A stretch of 64,000 bases of DNA from Candidatus Vicinibacter affinis (GTDB lineage Bacteria > Bacteroidota > Bacteroidia > Chitinophagales > Saprospiraceae). The first letter of the stretch is position 1; the number at the start of each line of letters is the position of its first letter. This document shows positions 48,101 through 55,476 of this stretch, in pieces. Position numbers and translations under genes: made by a program. The notes beneath the pieces were generated by a model, which saw only the letters and a list, made by a program, of their open reading frames with translations, was not told where the DNA came from and made no database searches. The DNA lies in contig JADJNH010000007.1 in NCBI GenBank assembly GCA_016714365.1, forward strand, positions 186,001 to 250,000, given 5' to 3'.

Positions 48101-51100
48101 AAAGTAAACTTGATTTCCAGCTAAAATGCTGTTGTCATCTCCGTTTACTCCGCTACATGCTACTACGTTGTTAGAGTTGCTACCGTTGTTGGTTCCCAAC
48201 AACTCAGCCATTCTGATCACTTTGAAGTAGATGTGCGGTTGACAGTTGTCAAATGATCCTTCGTCAAATGACTCTGCACATACTTTTGCAAAATTTGATC
48301 CAGGTGTTTGGTTACCGTTGATGCTCACTGTGGTGATTGAACGACAGATGGCTTGTGGCGGTACGCGGTCTACTACGTTCAACACGACTCTTTTCTTAGT
48401 AATGTTTCCGCAGCAATCAGTTGCAATGATGTAACCGATTTGGATACCTTCTGGCATGTTTACTACTACATATCCACTGGTTTCGTCGCCAAGAACAGTT
48501 CCTTGCTCAACTTCAACAGTGTAATGTACTTCATTTGAACAGTTGTCTATAATCCAGGCTGGTGGAACTTCCCAACGGCCTACACATGCATAAGATTCCA
48601 TGTTTACTCTTGAAGAATCCGGATAAAGAACCTGTGGTCCTTCAGTATCTGCAACTTTAATTACTTGATTATGACCTCCAACGATACTGGTACACCAGTC
48701 CATCACAGTCCATTGTCTCAACACTTTGTAGCATCCTATAGGACCTGCATCGCAACCAGGGGTTGCTAAATCAATTACCACATCTTTATAGGAAACAGCA
48801 AGATTGAAGCACTCAGCTCCGCCTGGTTTTCCTGTTCCAACCCACATAATGTGGCGGTCAGGTCCCCAGCACAATGGATTTGTTGGTGACCACTGTCTGT
48901 GTGATGGATAGTATACAGGATCAGGGTTTGGATGTCCAAACCATGGGCTGTTTACATCATCGATACAGTTCCATCCCAATACTCTTGGTAATCTTCTGTT
49001 TGGATATTGGTCAGGTTGGTTAGGATTAGCCAACCAGAATGCAGAATCCAGAATATATCCATCCACGCACTCAGGGAAATCTGCCATGTGTGGAGTAACA
49101 TTTTTATTTCTGTCAATCTTCTCATCGCAAGCCAACATTGGTTGGTCAAGGTTGTCATAATTTGGTGGAACAGTAACTTCAAATAAGTCACCTAATCCTA
49201 TTGTAATGGTCTGAACGCAAGTTCCTCTGTTTCCGGAACCATCAACTGCAGTCCAGGTTCTCAAAATTCTTCTTGAATAACCTAAAGCACAATTTCCTTG
49301 TGTGCTGTTGTCTCTGTAAGAAAGATTTACACCACCACAATTTTCTACTATAGATGGTGTTCCTGTATTTGCAGGGATTGGATCAATCGCACAGGAGAAA
49401 GTTCTATCTGGAGGACAAGTAAGAACAGGAGCAAGTTTATCTTCTACTGTCGCATGTCCCCAACAGCTGTTGCCGGTAGCAGGATCACGAACAGTTAATT
49501 TTAACTCTTTTCCAATGTCATTGCCATTTATTTGTACTCCTGCAAGATTTGGATTGCGGTCTATCAAACCACCACCTGTCCAGTATCTTGCTTCTACGAT
49601 ATAACTGTCATAACAAGCATAAGGACCTCCCTCAAGTACCATATCAGCAGTGATGGTAGCAGAACAATTCTGATCCAAACTAATTTGAATCTCATCGTTA
49701 CACGCTAAAGCTCTTGACGGATTGGCATAAGCATTTACACAAACATCAAATTCACAAGTGGCCACATTACCGGCGGCATCAGTAGCTCTGTAACATAATC
49801 TGGTACATCCAATTGGGAAGAAGCAGCCAGGACCATAAGGTGCTCCGCAAGTTTGTACGACAGGCACAACACTGTTGGCAAACAAATATTCAAAATCACC
49901 ATTAAACATCCTTACTGAAAAAGTACCTGCAACGTTGAATGGTGTATTAGCTGCACCAAACTGACAACGACTGGCTCGCACGTCAATACCAAGATTCGGG
50001 TCTCCCTGAATTGTATTGGAACATGGTGCTGCCGGATTTACATAAAAGTAAGATCCTCCATTCGGTGAATAGATGGCAATACCTCTGGTTTCACCAGGGC
50101 CAATGATGGCGTTACTTACAACAGTAGTGTCGAAAATAGTTTGTCCTTGACAATTAATTCTGGAAACAATATTCTGTGTTCCAATACCAAATTTTTCAAG
50201 TAACCTTGGATTTCCCGGAGGAAAGACAGGTTGTCCTACTTTGGCAGAATCTCCTGCAATTTGTGTCCATGCAGAGGCATTATTAGTTACCGGAACATAG
50301 GATCCCGGAGCACTGGTCATATAAATCCGGTACATATTTCCGGAAGCAGTCCAAGGCATAAAATGTAGGGCGGTCAATGCCATACTTCTACCGCTTGTAT
50401 TGATCACATTAAATAGCAATCCAACAGAGAATCCTGCGGTACCCGCCAAACCATTGTTTGCATTAAGAGTACAACCGACTGCACGGGTACTGGCGCCAAA
50501 GAAGCTATTACCTGGACAATTGTCCATGGCCATGAAATTTGGAGCATCCCAGGAGACCTCACATTCTCCCGGACCAGCATTCAGATTCACTCTATTTCCT
50601 TTAGGACATGCCGGTAGGAAAGTAGGTAATTCTGTATCCAAAACAGTCACTTGTTGAGGACCTCCGACTGCAAATAGGCAATCGTTGGCCACTATCCAAT
50701 AGATATTGTAAACTCCTGCTGCAGGAAATACAATTCCTGGAGCTGTACAGGCATTACCAATTGTGAGTGGGCTGCAAACAGTAGTTGCATCAACCAAAGT
50801 AGTTGAATATCTAATTGAACTGGCACAACTGCCAATCCCAAGACAAGCCACCGGCGAAGGAGTACATGTTCCCGGGGCCATAGATACAGTAATAGGTGCA
50901 GGAATAGCCGGCAAAGTTGGTGCAGATGCCAAAACAACTGACCAAGCCAACATCGGTCCTGTATCACCACCAATATCGTCATAAAATATTAATTCCAAAA
51001 CATCTCCTGGCTGTATGGTCATTGCAGCCAAAGTGGAAATGGTTCCATTGGGATCGTTAGCACATTGAGAAGAGTTGATTAAGCCCTCAGGACGGAAAGT

Positions 51101-51574
51101 TCCTGTGAAGGGAGCTGTACCTGCAGAGACTAAAGGGCATCCCAAATTGTCACAGAATTTTGTATTGGTATAGTTATCATTACCAGCACCATTGTCTGTA
51201 CTCAACTCTATAACCTGAGCAGTGGTTCTGTTTCTCAAGTAAAAATCCACATCTGAATCGAATGTATGGTTGAAGTTAACATTCACACTAGAAAGGACAT
51301 AGCTGCCACACGTGCCATCTCCTAATGGACGAGGCAGTGTTAATGTAAAAACAGTGCCACCTGTCCACGCGGCACCAGGGGCTCCACCACCGTTTGCATT
51401 ACTTTGAGGGACCACTGTACATCCACCGGTTCCGGTATAAGGAATAATGCTGTTACCCCCATTGTTTATAATACTTCCAGCAACAGTAACTACCGGTTGA
51501 GCTTGGATAAGACCAACAACAAACAGCAGGCAGATTACGACGGCCAATGAAGTTTTTGTAAATAATTGCTTCAT
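45161..51574 (-). CDS. Giant T9SS type A surface protein with P-domain, HYR-like repeats, dockerin and cohesin (copy B)
   Basis: The 2137-residue product starts at ATG 51574 (MKQLFTKTSLAVVICLL); ATG 51583 is also in frame, but 51574 has the CTCATGAA context of the paralogues. After the signal peptide comes a proprotein-convertase-type P-domain at about 70-200 (NFNHTFDSD, NDNYTNTKFCDN, PFTGTFRPEG, GGDTGPMLAWS). A variable domain lies at about 350-570 and long Cys-rich HYR-like repeats (TDAAGNVATCEFDVC, DNCALLSIEYFD) run to about 1720. A dockerin pair lies at about 1785-1845, a cohesin-like domain at about 1910-2025 (AGESYKVSFKSSDF, SGYQFTLKYDKSS), and the type A sorting domain ends the chain (PNPFSKETVV, KRMLVVE). 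It is intact, unlike copy A. Probably a cell-surface fibre or adhesin. Its partners are unknown. Confidence 0.92.
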   Translation of the reverse strand: MKQLFTKTSLAVVICLLFVVGLIQAQPVVTVAGSIINNGGNSIIPYTGTGGCTVVPQSNANGGGAPGAAWTGGTVFTLTLPRPLGDGTCGSYVLSSVNVNFNHTFDSDVDFYLRNRTTAQVIELSTDNGAGNDNYTNTKFCDNLGCPLVSAGTAPFTGTFRPEGLINSSQCANDPNGTISTLAAMTIQPGDVLELIFYDDIGGDTGPMLAWSVVLASAPTLPAIPAPITVSMAPGTCTPSPVACLGIGSCASSIRYSTTLVDATTVCSPLTIGNACTAPGIVFPAAGVYNIYWIVANDCLFAVGGPQQVTVLDTELPTFLPACPKGNRVNLNAGPGECEVSWDAPNFMAMDNCPGNSFFGASTRAVGCTLNANNGLAGTAGFSVGLLFNVINTSGRSMALTALHFMPWTASGNMYRIYMTSAPGSYVPVTNNASAWTQIAGDSAKVGQPVFPPGNPRLLEKFGIGTQNIVSRINCQGQTIFDTTVVSNAIIGPGETRGIAIYSPNGGSYFYVNPAAPCSNTIQGDPNLGIDVRASRCQFGAANTPFNVAGTFSVRMFNGDFEYLFANSVVPVVQTCGAPYGPGCFFPIGCTRLCYRATDAAGNVATCEFDVCVNAYANPSRALACNDEIQISLDQNCSATITADMVLEGGPYACYDSYIVEARYWTGGGLIDRNPNLAGVQINGNDIGKELKLTVRDPATGNSCWGHATVEDKLAPVLTCPPDRTFSCAIDPIPANTGTPSIVENCGGVNLSYRDNSTQGNCALGYSRRILRTWTAVDGSGNRGTCVQTITIGLGDLFEVTVPPNYDNLDQPMLACDEKIDRNKNVTPHMADFPECVDGYILDSAFWLANPNQPDQYPNRRLPRVLGWNCIDDVNSPWFGHPNPDPVYYPSHRQWSPTNPLCWGPDRHIMWVGTGKPGGAECFNLAVSYKDVVIDLATPGCDAGPIGCYKVLRQWTVMDWCTSIVGGHNQVIKVADTEGPQVLYPDSSRVNMESYACVGRWEVPPAWIIDNCSNEVHYTVEVEQGTVLGDETSGYVVVNMPEGIQIGYIIATDCCGNITKKRVVLNVVDRVPPQAICRSITTVSINGNQTPGSNFAKVCAESFDEGSFDNCQPHIYFKVIRMAELLGTNNGSNSNNVVACSGVNGDDNSILAGNQVYFDDCTYFCCADVGTKVMVVLRVFDVDPGPGPVTPIRMTSTTSVLNGRFSDCMIEVEVQNKSVPTVVAPPNIVVSCWFWFDITKLTDPNDATFGRVVTDLGDRKKVVTKDLVCYKFCERNDYTGYPGYVQTNAVPKPAPNQACEYYYQYFDTAHWDRKYELVWGFDGYVLSGCGNAPTITVNDLRECGQGVIQRIVSTQGPNNINVTAIQTIWFVDCDPFYVDDVTCNDPRYTDLMWPNGVCTQTPVTIDGCGADISPDNPQLGRPQVINNADDNCALLSIEYFDEIFNIEPDACFKVLRRWVVIDWCQYDPFIDPNFGRWEALQVIKVRDQDRPVVTCNVGPCEPAVIDPALGICVGHISLTADATDNCSPLDWLFWEYKIDAFNDGKGVHGGYDFRVGTLTRKQYAAGDTVEYSHNPFADDDHNPFDASGTYPIGIHKIKWFVEDGCGNVGVCESLFEIKDCKAPTPYCLTGVITVPMPASGCVEIWAKDLDHGSYDNCTAKENLKFYFDGDDTKTFINVCCADFVAQGQNDELRIEVEMWVEDEEGNKDYCKTVVIVQDNQDICPNTGSFGKITGNLKTEGGDVANPVDMQLYNNGNMMAQRVGSPYSFGDLKLNVNYMVSPNRNDEHNNGITTQDIVKIQKHILGQTPLNSPYKMIAADVNNSGSITAADMSELRKLILGLTSEFSKVKSWTFVPSSYMFLDPNNPWNAPRTSSLMLDNNKVVDFVAVKMGDVTNDARASNASNTQSRTNGVLNIEVDEKSVVAGESYKVSFKSSDFNNISGYQFTLKYDKSSLIFEGMEGGVLKATEANFGTNRLNEGIITTSWNSSKGESFGKDAELFTLVFKATRNGKVSQMFAITSDVTKAQAYNASEEVKEVRMGVRTDKGVVEGGVFELYQNEPNPFSKETVVRYRLPEASAVKLTVYDVTGKVVRVYELKGQKGLNSYQISKGDLNATGLLYYQLDATNHTATKRMLVVE

Positions 51575-51607
51575 GAGATTCATTTTTTTTTGTTCTTGAA
51601 AGGGATT

Positions 51608-51988
51608 TTAAAGCTTAAGTCTATTTAGAATGTATGAAAAATCACTAGTCCAACTTTTAGTTTTGTACAATTGGAAAGCCTCGGTATCTGTAATTCTATC
51701 CCACTTAACCGAAGTGTTCAGAAATGCAGAGGTAAGTGCATATTCTGTAGTGGGCTTGATTTGTGTCGGCTCATTTAAAAAATCAAGAATAGACATGTAC
51801 AAGTCCAATCTTCTCTCATTAAGGGGAGATGGATTTGATTTGTATGCTTCTCCAGCAAATTCTAATTCTTCTCTGACTATCGTTTGAGCAGTCAAATTGT
51901 CTTTAAGGGCAGGATACACGCTTTGGGATTTTCCTGTGATACAGATCAAAGCGAAAATTGCCAGAAAGAAAAGCTTGGTAATCTTCAT
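51608..51988 (-). CDS. 126-residue exported protein, present only in operon B
   Basis: The product has a clear signal peptide (MKITKLFFLAIFALICITGKS-Q) and a short predominantly helical body (REELEFAGEAYKSN, NERRLDLYMSILDFL). It shows faint resemblance in layout to the 145-residue proteins (repeat-free, ends in YILNRLKL) and may be a distant relative. I recognise no family. It lies 33 nt before the giant gene and 33 nt after the 145-residue gene, so all three are probably cotranscribed. The sister operon lacks it. Function unknown. Confidence 0.65.
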   Translation of the reverse strand: MKITKLFFLAIFALICITGKSQSVYPALKDNLTAQTIVREELEFAGEAYKSNPSPLNERRLDLYMSILDFLNEPTQIKPTTEYALTSAFLNTSVKWDRITDTEAFQLYKTKSWTSDFSYILNRLKL

Positions 51989-52021
51989 AAGGATTGATTT
52001 AATAATTTAATGATTGTGAGA

Positions 52022-52459
52022 TTAGTTTTTTATGATTCTTATAAGGGATTGGTATTCCTGTGTGGCCAGCAAGGCCTTAATGGTGGCATCCATGTCCAAT
52101 TGGTTGCCATTTTTAACTACCAGATGGCTGTATTCCTGCATATCCATGCTACTGAGGACTACATCATAAGTGCTCATGTTCGGATCAGATCTGTTCAGTA
52201 ATGCATCCAATACCCTCTGGTAAACCTTTACAGTTGGCCAAAGTGTAGAATTCGGACCTTGTTGCTTTGCTGTTGCCAGCACCGTACCATACTCTAAATT
52301 AAGATCCTGATAGGCCTGTGTAGCAGATTTTAAGGTGGGTAGTCCGTAAGAAAGTGTTTGAGCAAAGCTCCGGGTGGAGGAGGCCATACATATGGTCAAG
52401 ATTGCAAAGAACAAGAACTTAACAAAAGGACTCCTTGAATGTAAATTCGCTTGTTTCAT
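52022..52459 (-). CDS. 145-residue exported protein, first gene of operon B
   Basis: Paralogue of the protein at 44184 and of the same length. A signal peptide (FLFFAILTICMASSTRSFA-Q) is followed by a helical body with the shared stretches STLWPTVKVYQRVLDALLNR, NMSTYDVVLSSMD and LVVKNGNQLDMD. The C-terminus EYQSLIRIIKN parallels EYKSLIQVLKS. Conservation is strongest in the centre and at the C-terminus, and weak in the signal peptide, as expected for a functional exported domain. The family was not recognised. It heads the operon, about 200 nt after a conserved leader element, and may serve the giant protein encoded downstream. Confidence 0.75.
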   Translation of the reverse strand: MKQANLHSRSPFVKFLFFAILTICMASSTRSFAQTLSYGLPTLKSATQAYQDLNLEYGTVLATAKQQGPNSTLWPTVKVYQRVLDALLNRSDPNMSTYDVVLSSMDMQEYSHLVVKNGNQLDMDATIKALLATQEYQSLIRIIKN

Positions 52460-52656
52460 GAGTTTTGGTTATATTGAAAAACAATCAAATCAAATATGTA
52501 CCAAGTACCAAAAATGTCAATATCTGTTAGAATAGAGCCAAATCCGGCAAATGCCATTTATGTACCAAAACACAGATTTAAATAGAAAAAATTGCTGATA
52601 GAACCTCTTTTTAAACTCTAAATAGGATTTAAAAAGAAACGCAACTACTTAATAAT

Positions 52657-52717
52657 GACTTAATTATCTTTTTGGATGCTTCGTCCTGGAGGTAATTAGT
52701 CCTGAGTTTGGTAAATA
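52657..52717 (-). promoter_or_regulatory. Conserved 5'-leader element, copy B
   Basis: On the - strand the element reads TATTTACCAAACTC, then the outer stem GACTAATTA pairing with TAATTAAGTC (52693-52701 with 52657-52666, one bulge), enclosing GGACGAAGCATCC. The core is identical to copy A, while the outer stem differs in sequence but still pairs. Candidate regulatory RNA or protein-binding leader. Confidence 0.55.
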
Positions 52718-52754
52718 AATCAAAGCTTCCATGGTAAGTGGAAACTTTTCAGCC

Positions 52755-52762
52755 CAAAGATA
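52755..52762 (-). promoter_or_regulatory. -7 promoter element TATCTTTG of operon B
   Basis: Exact TAnnTTTG match on the - strand, with flanking bases also shared with operon A. It predicts a leader of nearly 300 nt before the start at 52459. Confidence 0.6.
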
Positions 52763-52843
52763 CGAATGAATAAAAGTTATATATTACCTTAAAATATGTA
52801 TTTTTTATATTAGATAATATCATAATTTGATACTGATAGAAGT

Positions 52844-53533
52844 CTATTTATAAAAAACTTTCTCATCAAAGCTTTGATTCAGCCTGTAGTTAGTAAACTT
52901 TAGTCGTATTTTCCCATGGGTGGATTGAGAGGGGGTCCCTGAATTTTTTGACCTTGAATTCAGATCTGCTGACATCATTTTGGGAATTTTGAATTTACCC
53001 ACTTCTATTCCAAAAACCATCAATTCAGGAAGCTTGCTCCCGGGTTTCTCGTCATATAGATATTGGATTTCTACCGTTCCATTTGACTTTGTAGTAAGTG
53101 AAGATTTAACAATTCTTCTTCTTGTTGCATCGACCCATATTTTAGCCAGAATCAATTCCTCATGTTCTTTTGGAACCAACTGAATAATTCTGATGATTGA
53201 ACCCGGATTGGTTTCACTACCAGAATCAATGCATAAATAACTGGAAGGATCATTTAAAAGCTCCATCAAATAAAAGGGGTTTTGCTTAGGCATAAATGCT
53301 ATTCCCTGTGTCTTGACTTTAAATAAATTAGGTTGTTTGAAATACACTTTACCCTTGACGGGTTCAATATTTATATAAGGGATCTCAAAACTGATGTTTA
53401 TATCGGCTGTATATCTTTCAATTTTTTTAAAATCCGTTTGGATCATTTGTACCAAAACCTCAGCCTTTTGACCAATTGCTTTGCCCATTAAAATTGAAAG
53501 GCCAAATATCATGGTAATCAAAGTCCTGCTCAC
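52844..53533 (-). CDS. LolA-like outer-membrane lipoprotein carrier family protein
   Basis: The most likely start is GTG 53533, which overlaps the upstream permease stop as GTGA. ATG 53512 is the alternative. From the GTG the product has 229 residues. A signal peptide (TMIFGLSILMGKAIG-Q) precedes a LolA/LolB-like half-barrel: YTADINISFEIPY, VKGKVYFKQPNLFKVKTQGI, an ILAKIWVDATRRRIVKSSLTT strand pair and PELMVFGIEVG. This is the pattern of 'outer membrane lipoprotein-sorting protein'. Such periplasmic proteins carry lipids or lipoproteins. Co-translation with an ABC exporter is unusual for classical LolA and hints at a dedicated lipid- or lipoprotein-handling unit. Confidence 0.7.
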   Translation of the reverse strand: MSRTLITMIFGLSILMGKAIGQKAEVLVQMIQTDFKKIERYTADINISFEIPYINIEPVKGKVYFKQPNLFKVKTQGIAFMPKQNPFYLMELLNDPSSYLCIDSGSETNPGSIIRIIQLVPKEHEELILAKIWVDATRRRIVKSSLTTKSNGTVEIQYLYDEKPGSKLPELMVFGIEVGKFKIPKMMSADLNSRSKNSGTPSQSTHGKIRLKFTNYRLNQSFDEKVFYK

Positions 53534-54369
53534 GAGTGTATGTCTTTTTGGTTGAAATAATACAATGAAATGCTCAAAAATAAAATTATATGAAATACAA
53601 GTATGGCAATTGAGGTCCCCATTAATCCCCAATCAATTGGTTGATCAAACATGTTGCGCCAGACGATCATGTAGCTTGTAAAAAGAAAAGGCTTGATGTA
53701 ATCAAAAAGCGGCAAATCAAAACTACCGATAATGGTAAAAATGACAATGACTGCCATTGTAATGATAATTGGGCCTATAGAATTGTCAGTAAAACAAGAA
53801 AGCATCAGGGAGAAAGAGGAAACCACACTCAGACTCAAAAAAGCAATGACAAAAGCCCCATAAAATCGCCACAAAAGGTCACTCGCTTTTAAAACATTTA
53901 TAGTTTCCGATTTTAAAATAATCAGATCACCTTCGCCGAATAAAAGCAATGAACCACCTAAGGACAAAACACCTAATAAAAGCAATAATATGAGTACATA
54001 AAAACTGCCTGCGGTAAATTTCGCAAATACCAACTCGGATCTTGAAACCGGCCTGGTCAAAAGCAACCGCAAAGTTCCGTTGGCGGCTTCACCACTTATC
54101 AAATCACCTGTAATCAAAGCAACTAATAGCGGCATTTGAATAATGAGGGTTTGGAGGATGATGAAACAAACCAAATAACCATTCAACACTTTTCCCTCAA
54201 TGCTTAAGAACCCTTCCAATTGTTGAAAAATAAAATCGATGTAGGAAGCACCATCAATGTACAAAGCAAATTCAATGATGGCTACGATCAGCAATATTGC
54301 TGCAAAACCAATATAACTTCTAGGTCGTCTGGCGATTTTATATAATTCGGTCCTGATCAATGTGAACAT
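53530..54369 (-). CDS. ABC-2 type transporter permease
   Basis: The 279-residue inner-membrane protein has about six hydrophobic segments. It opens with the cytoplasmic FTLIRTELYKIARRPRSYIG that is typical of ABC-2 permeases, and contains the conserved ISGEAANGTLRLLLTRPVSR before the second helix. It forms the membrane part of an exporter with the ATPase encoded just upstream, four nucleotides away. It overlaps the LolA-like gene downstream. The substrate is unknown. Related systems move lipids, peptides or drugs, or support gliding (GldA/GldF-type), but nothing here allows a choice. Confidence 0.88.
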   Translation of the reverse strand: MFTLIRTELYKIARRPRSYIGFAAILLIVAIIEFALYIDGASYIDFIFQQLEGFLSIEGKVLNGYLVCFIILQTLIIQMPLLVALITGDLISGEAANGTLRLLLTRPVSRSELVFAKFTAGSFYVLILLLLLGVLSLGGSLLLFGEGDLIILKSETINVLKASDLLWRFYGAFVIAFLSLSVVSSFSLMLSCFTDNSIGPIIITMAVIVIFTIIGSFDLPLFDYIKPFLFTSYMIVWRNMFDQPIDWGLMGTSIAILVFHIILFLSISLYYFNQKDIHS

Positions 54370-54373
54370 CTCT

Positions 54374-55282
54374 TCAATTGCTGGTTAGTTTGAAAAAATA
54401 ATCTTCCAGCTTACGTTTATAGTAAATGGAGTAAACATTAATTCCCTCTTCAATTAAAACCTTGTTGATGTCAGCTATCAAAGCTTTTGGCGCCTGGCAT
54501 TGCAGTTCCGATGGTGAAATTTCCACCGCCCCCACAATCGGCCAATTATTACGGATCCTATCAACAGCTCGGGGTGTATTATTTGTTTCTATTACAACCA
54601 CCAATTCCTGATCATTGATCAAAGTCTGAACGTTGCCCTGAACAAGCGCCTTCCCTTTGTTCATAATGACCATATGGTCAGCAATCAGTTCAATTTCAGA
54701 CAAGATGTGCGAAGAAAGAATTACAGTCTTTCCAGAATGTTTTAAATTAAGAATCATCTGGCGCAACTCAAGAATCCCGCTTGGATCAAGACCAGTCGTA
54801 GGTTCATCGAGAATTACCAAATCGGGATTATGAATGATTGCCTGAGCAATACCCAACCGTTGTTTCATTCCATGGCTGTAGGTTCCAACTTTATGTTTGC
54901 CCCGAGAAGACAATCCTACTAAATCAAGCAATTCCTCAATTTTTTTTGAATTCGGACGGATGCCGCTAAGCCTTGCAAGTAAATTTAGATTTTCAATACC
55001 GGTGAGATAAAGATAAAAATCCGGTTTCTCAATAATGCTTCCGATCCGTGAAAGTATTTGCTTGCGATGTTGATTTAAATCTTTTCCAAAAACCTTGATC
55101 ATTCCATTGTCAGGACTGATCAGGGACAACATCATTCTCAAGGTAGTACTTTTGCCCGCACCGTTCGGTCCGAGAAATCCATAAATGCAATTAGCTGGAA
55201 TTACCAGATCAAGATGATCGACCGCTAAAATATCTTTGTATGTTTTACTGAGTTGGGTTATCTCGATTATCCCGGAATCCAT
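54374..55282 (-). CDS. ABC transporter ATP-binding protein
   Basis: The 302-residue ATPase drives the adjacent permease. Walker A is GPNGAGKST at 38-46. The signature region is YSHGMKQRLGIAQ at 135-147, a CcmA/DrrA-like variant. Walker B is LVILDE at 155-160, followed by PTTGLDPSG (D-loop) and the switch His in ILSSHILSE (H192). A C-terminal extension of about 70 residues is typical of DrrA- and GldA-type exporters. It heads a three-gene unit with the permease and the LolA-like protein. Some gliding Bacteroidota use GldA/GldF exporters of this type, but sequence alone does not show that this is GldA. Confidence 0.92.
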   Translation of the reverse strand: MDSGIIEITQLSKTYKDILAVDHLDLVIPANCIYGFLGPNGAGKSTTLRMMLSLISPDNGMIKVFGKDLNQHRKQILSRIGSIIEKPDFYLYLTGIENLNLLARLSGIRPNSKKIEELLDLVGLSSRGKHKVGTYSHGMKQRLGIAQAIIHNPDLVILDEPTTGLDPSGILELRQMILNLKHSGKTVILSSHILSEIELIADHMVIMNKGKALVQGNVQTLINDQELVVVIETNNTPRAVDRIRNNWPIVGAVEISPSELQCQAPKALIADINKVLIEEGINVYSIYYKRKLEDYFFKLTSN

Positions 55283-55476
55283 TTAGTAATAACGCACATA
55301 TCACTAGATGGTTTTTGAAAACATTGAATAAAATTCTAAATCCATTCAAAGTTGTTTTAACAATTTCTCTTTAACAAGATGGACTGGTCAGCTGTATAGC
55401 AAGCAAGATAACTACAGGATTTCAAAATCGTCAGTTATATTACTTGTATTAAAGTAATATAATTTCAAATTACCTG

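Larger units (their letters stand above)
45016..48622 (-). repeat. Near-identical segment of the duplicated giant operon, copy B
   Basis: Counterpart of 37611-41215. Scattered synonymous changes cluster in a few places, for example near 47790-47830. The encoded C-terminal thousand residues differ at only a few positions. Confidence 0.85.

Noticed and set aside
37611..52762. Invertible promoter or site-specific recombinase system between the two giant operons
   Set aside because: The repeats are direct, not inverted, and no recombinase gene or inverted-repeat pair flanks the promoters.
54374..55282. Naming the ATPase gldA
   Set aside because: The sequence shows a DrrA/GldA-type ATPase but nothing specific to gliding. 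No gldF/gldG pair with characteristic features is present.
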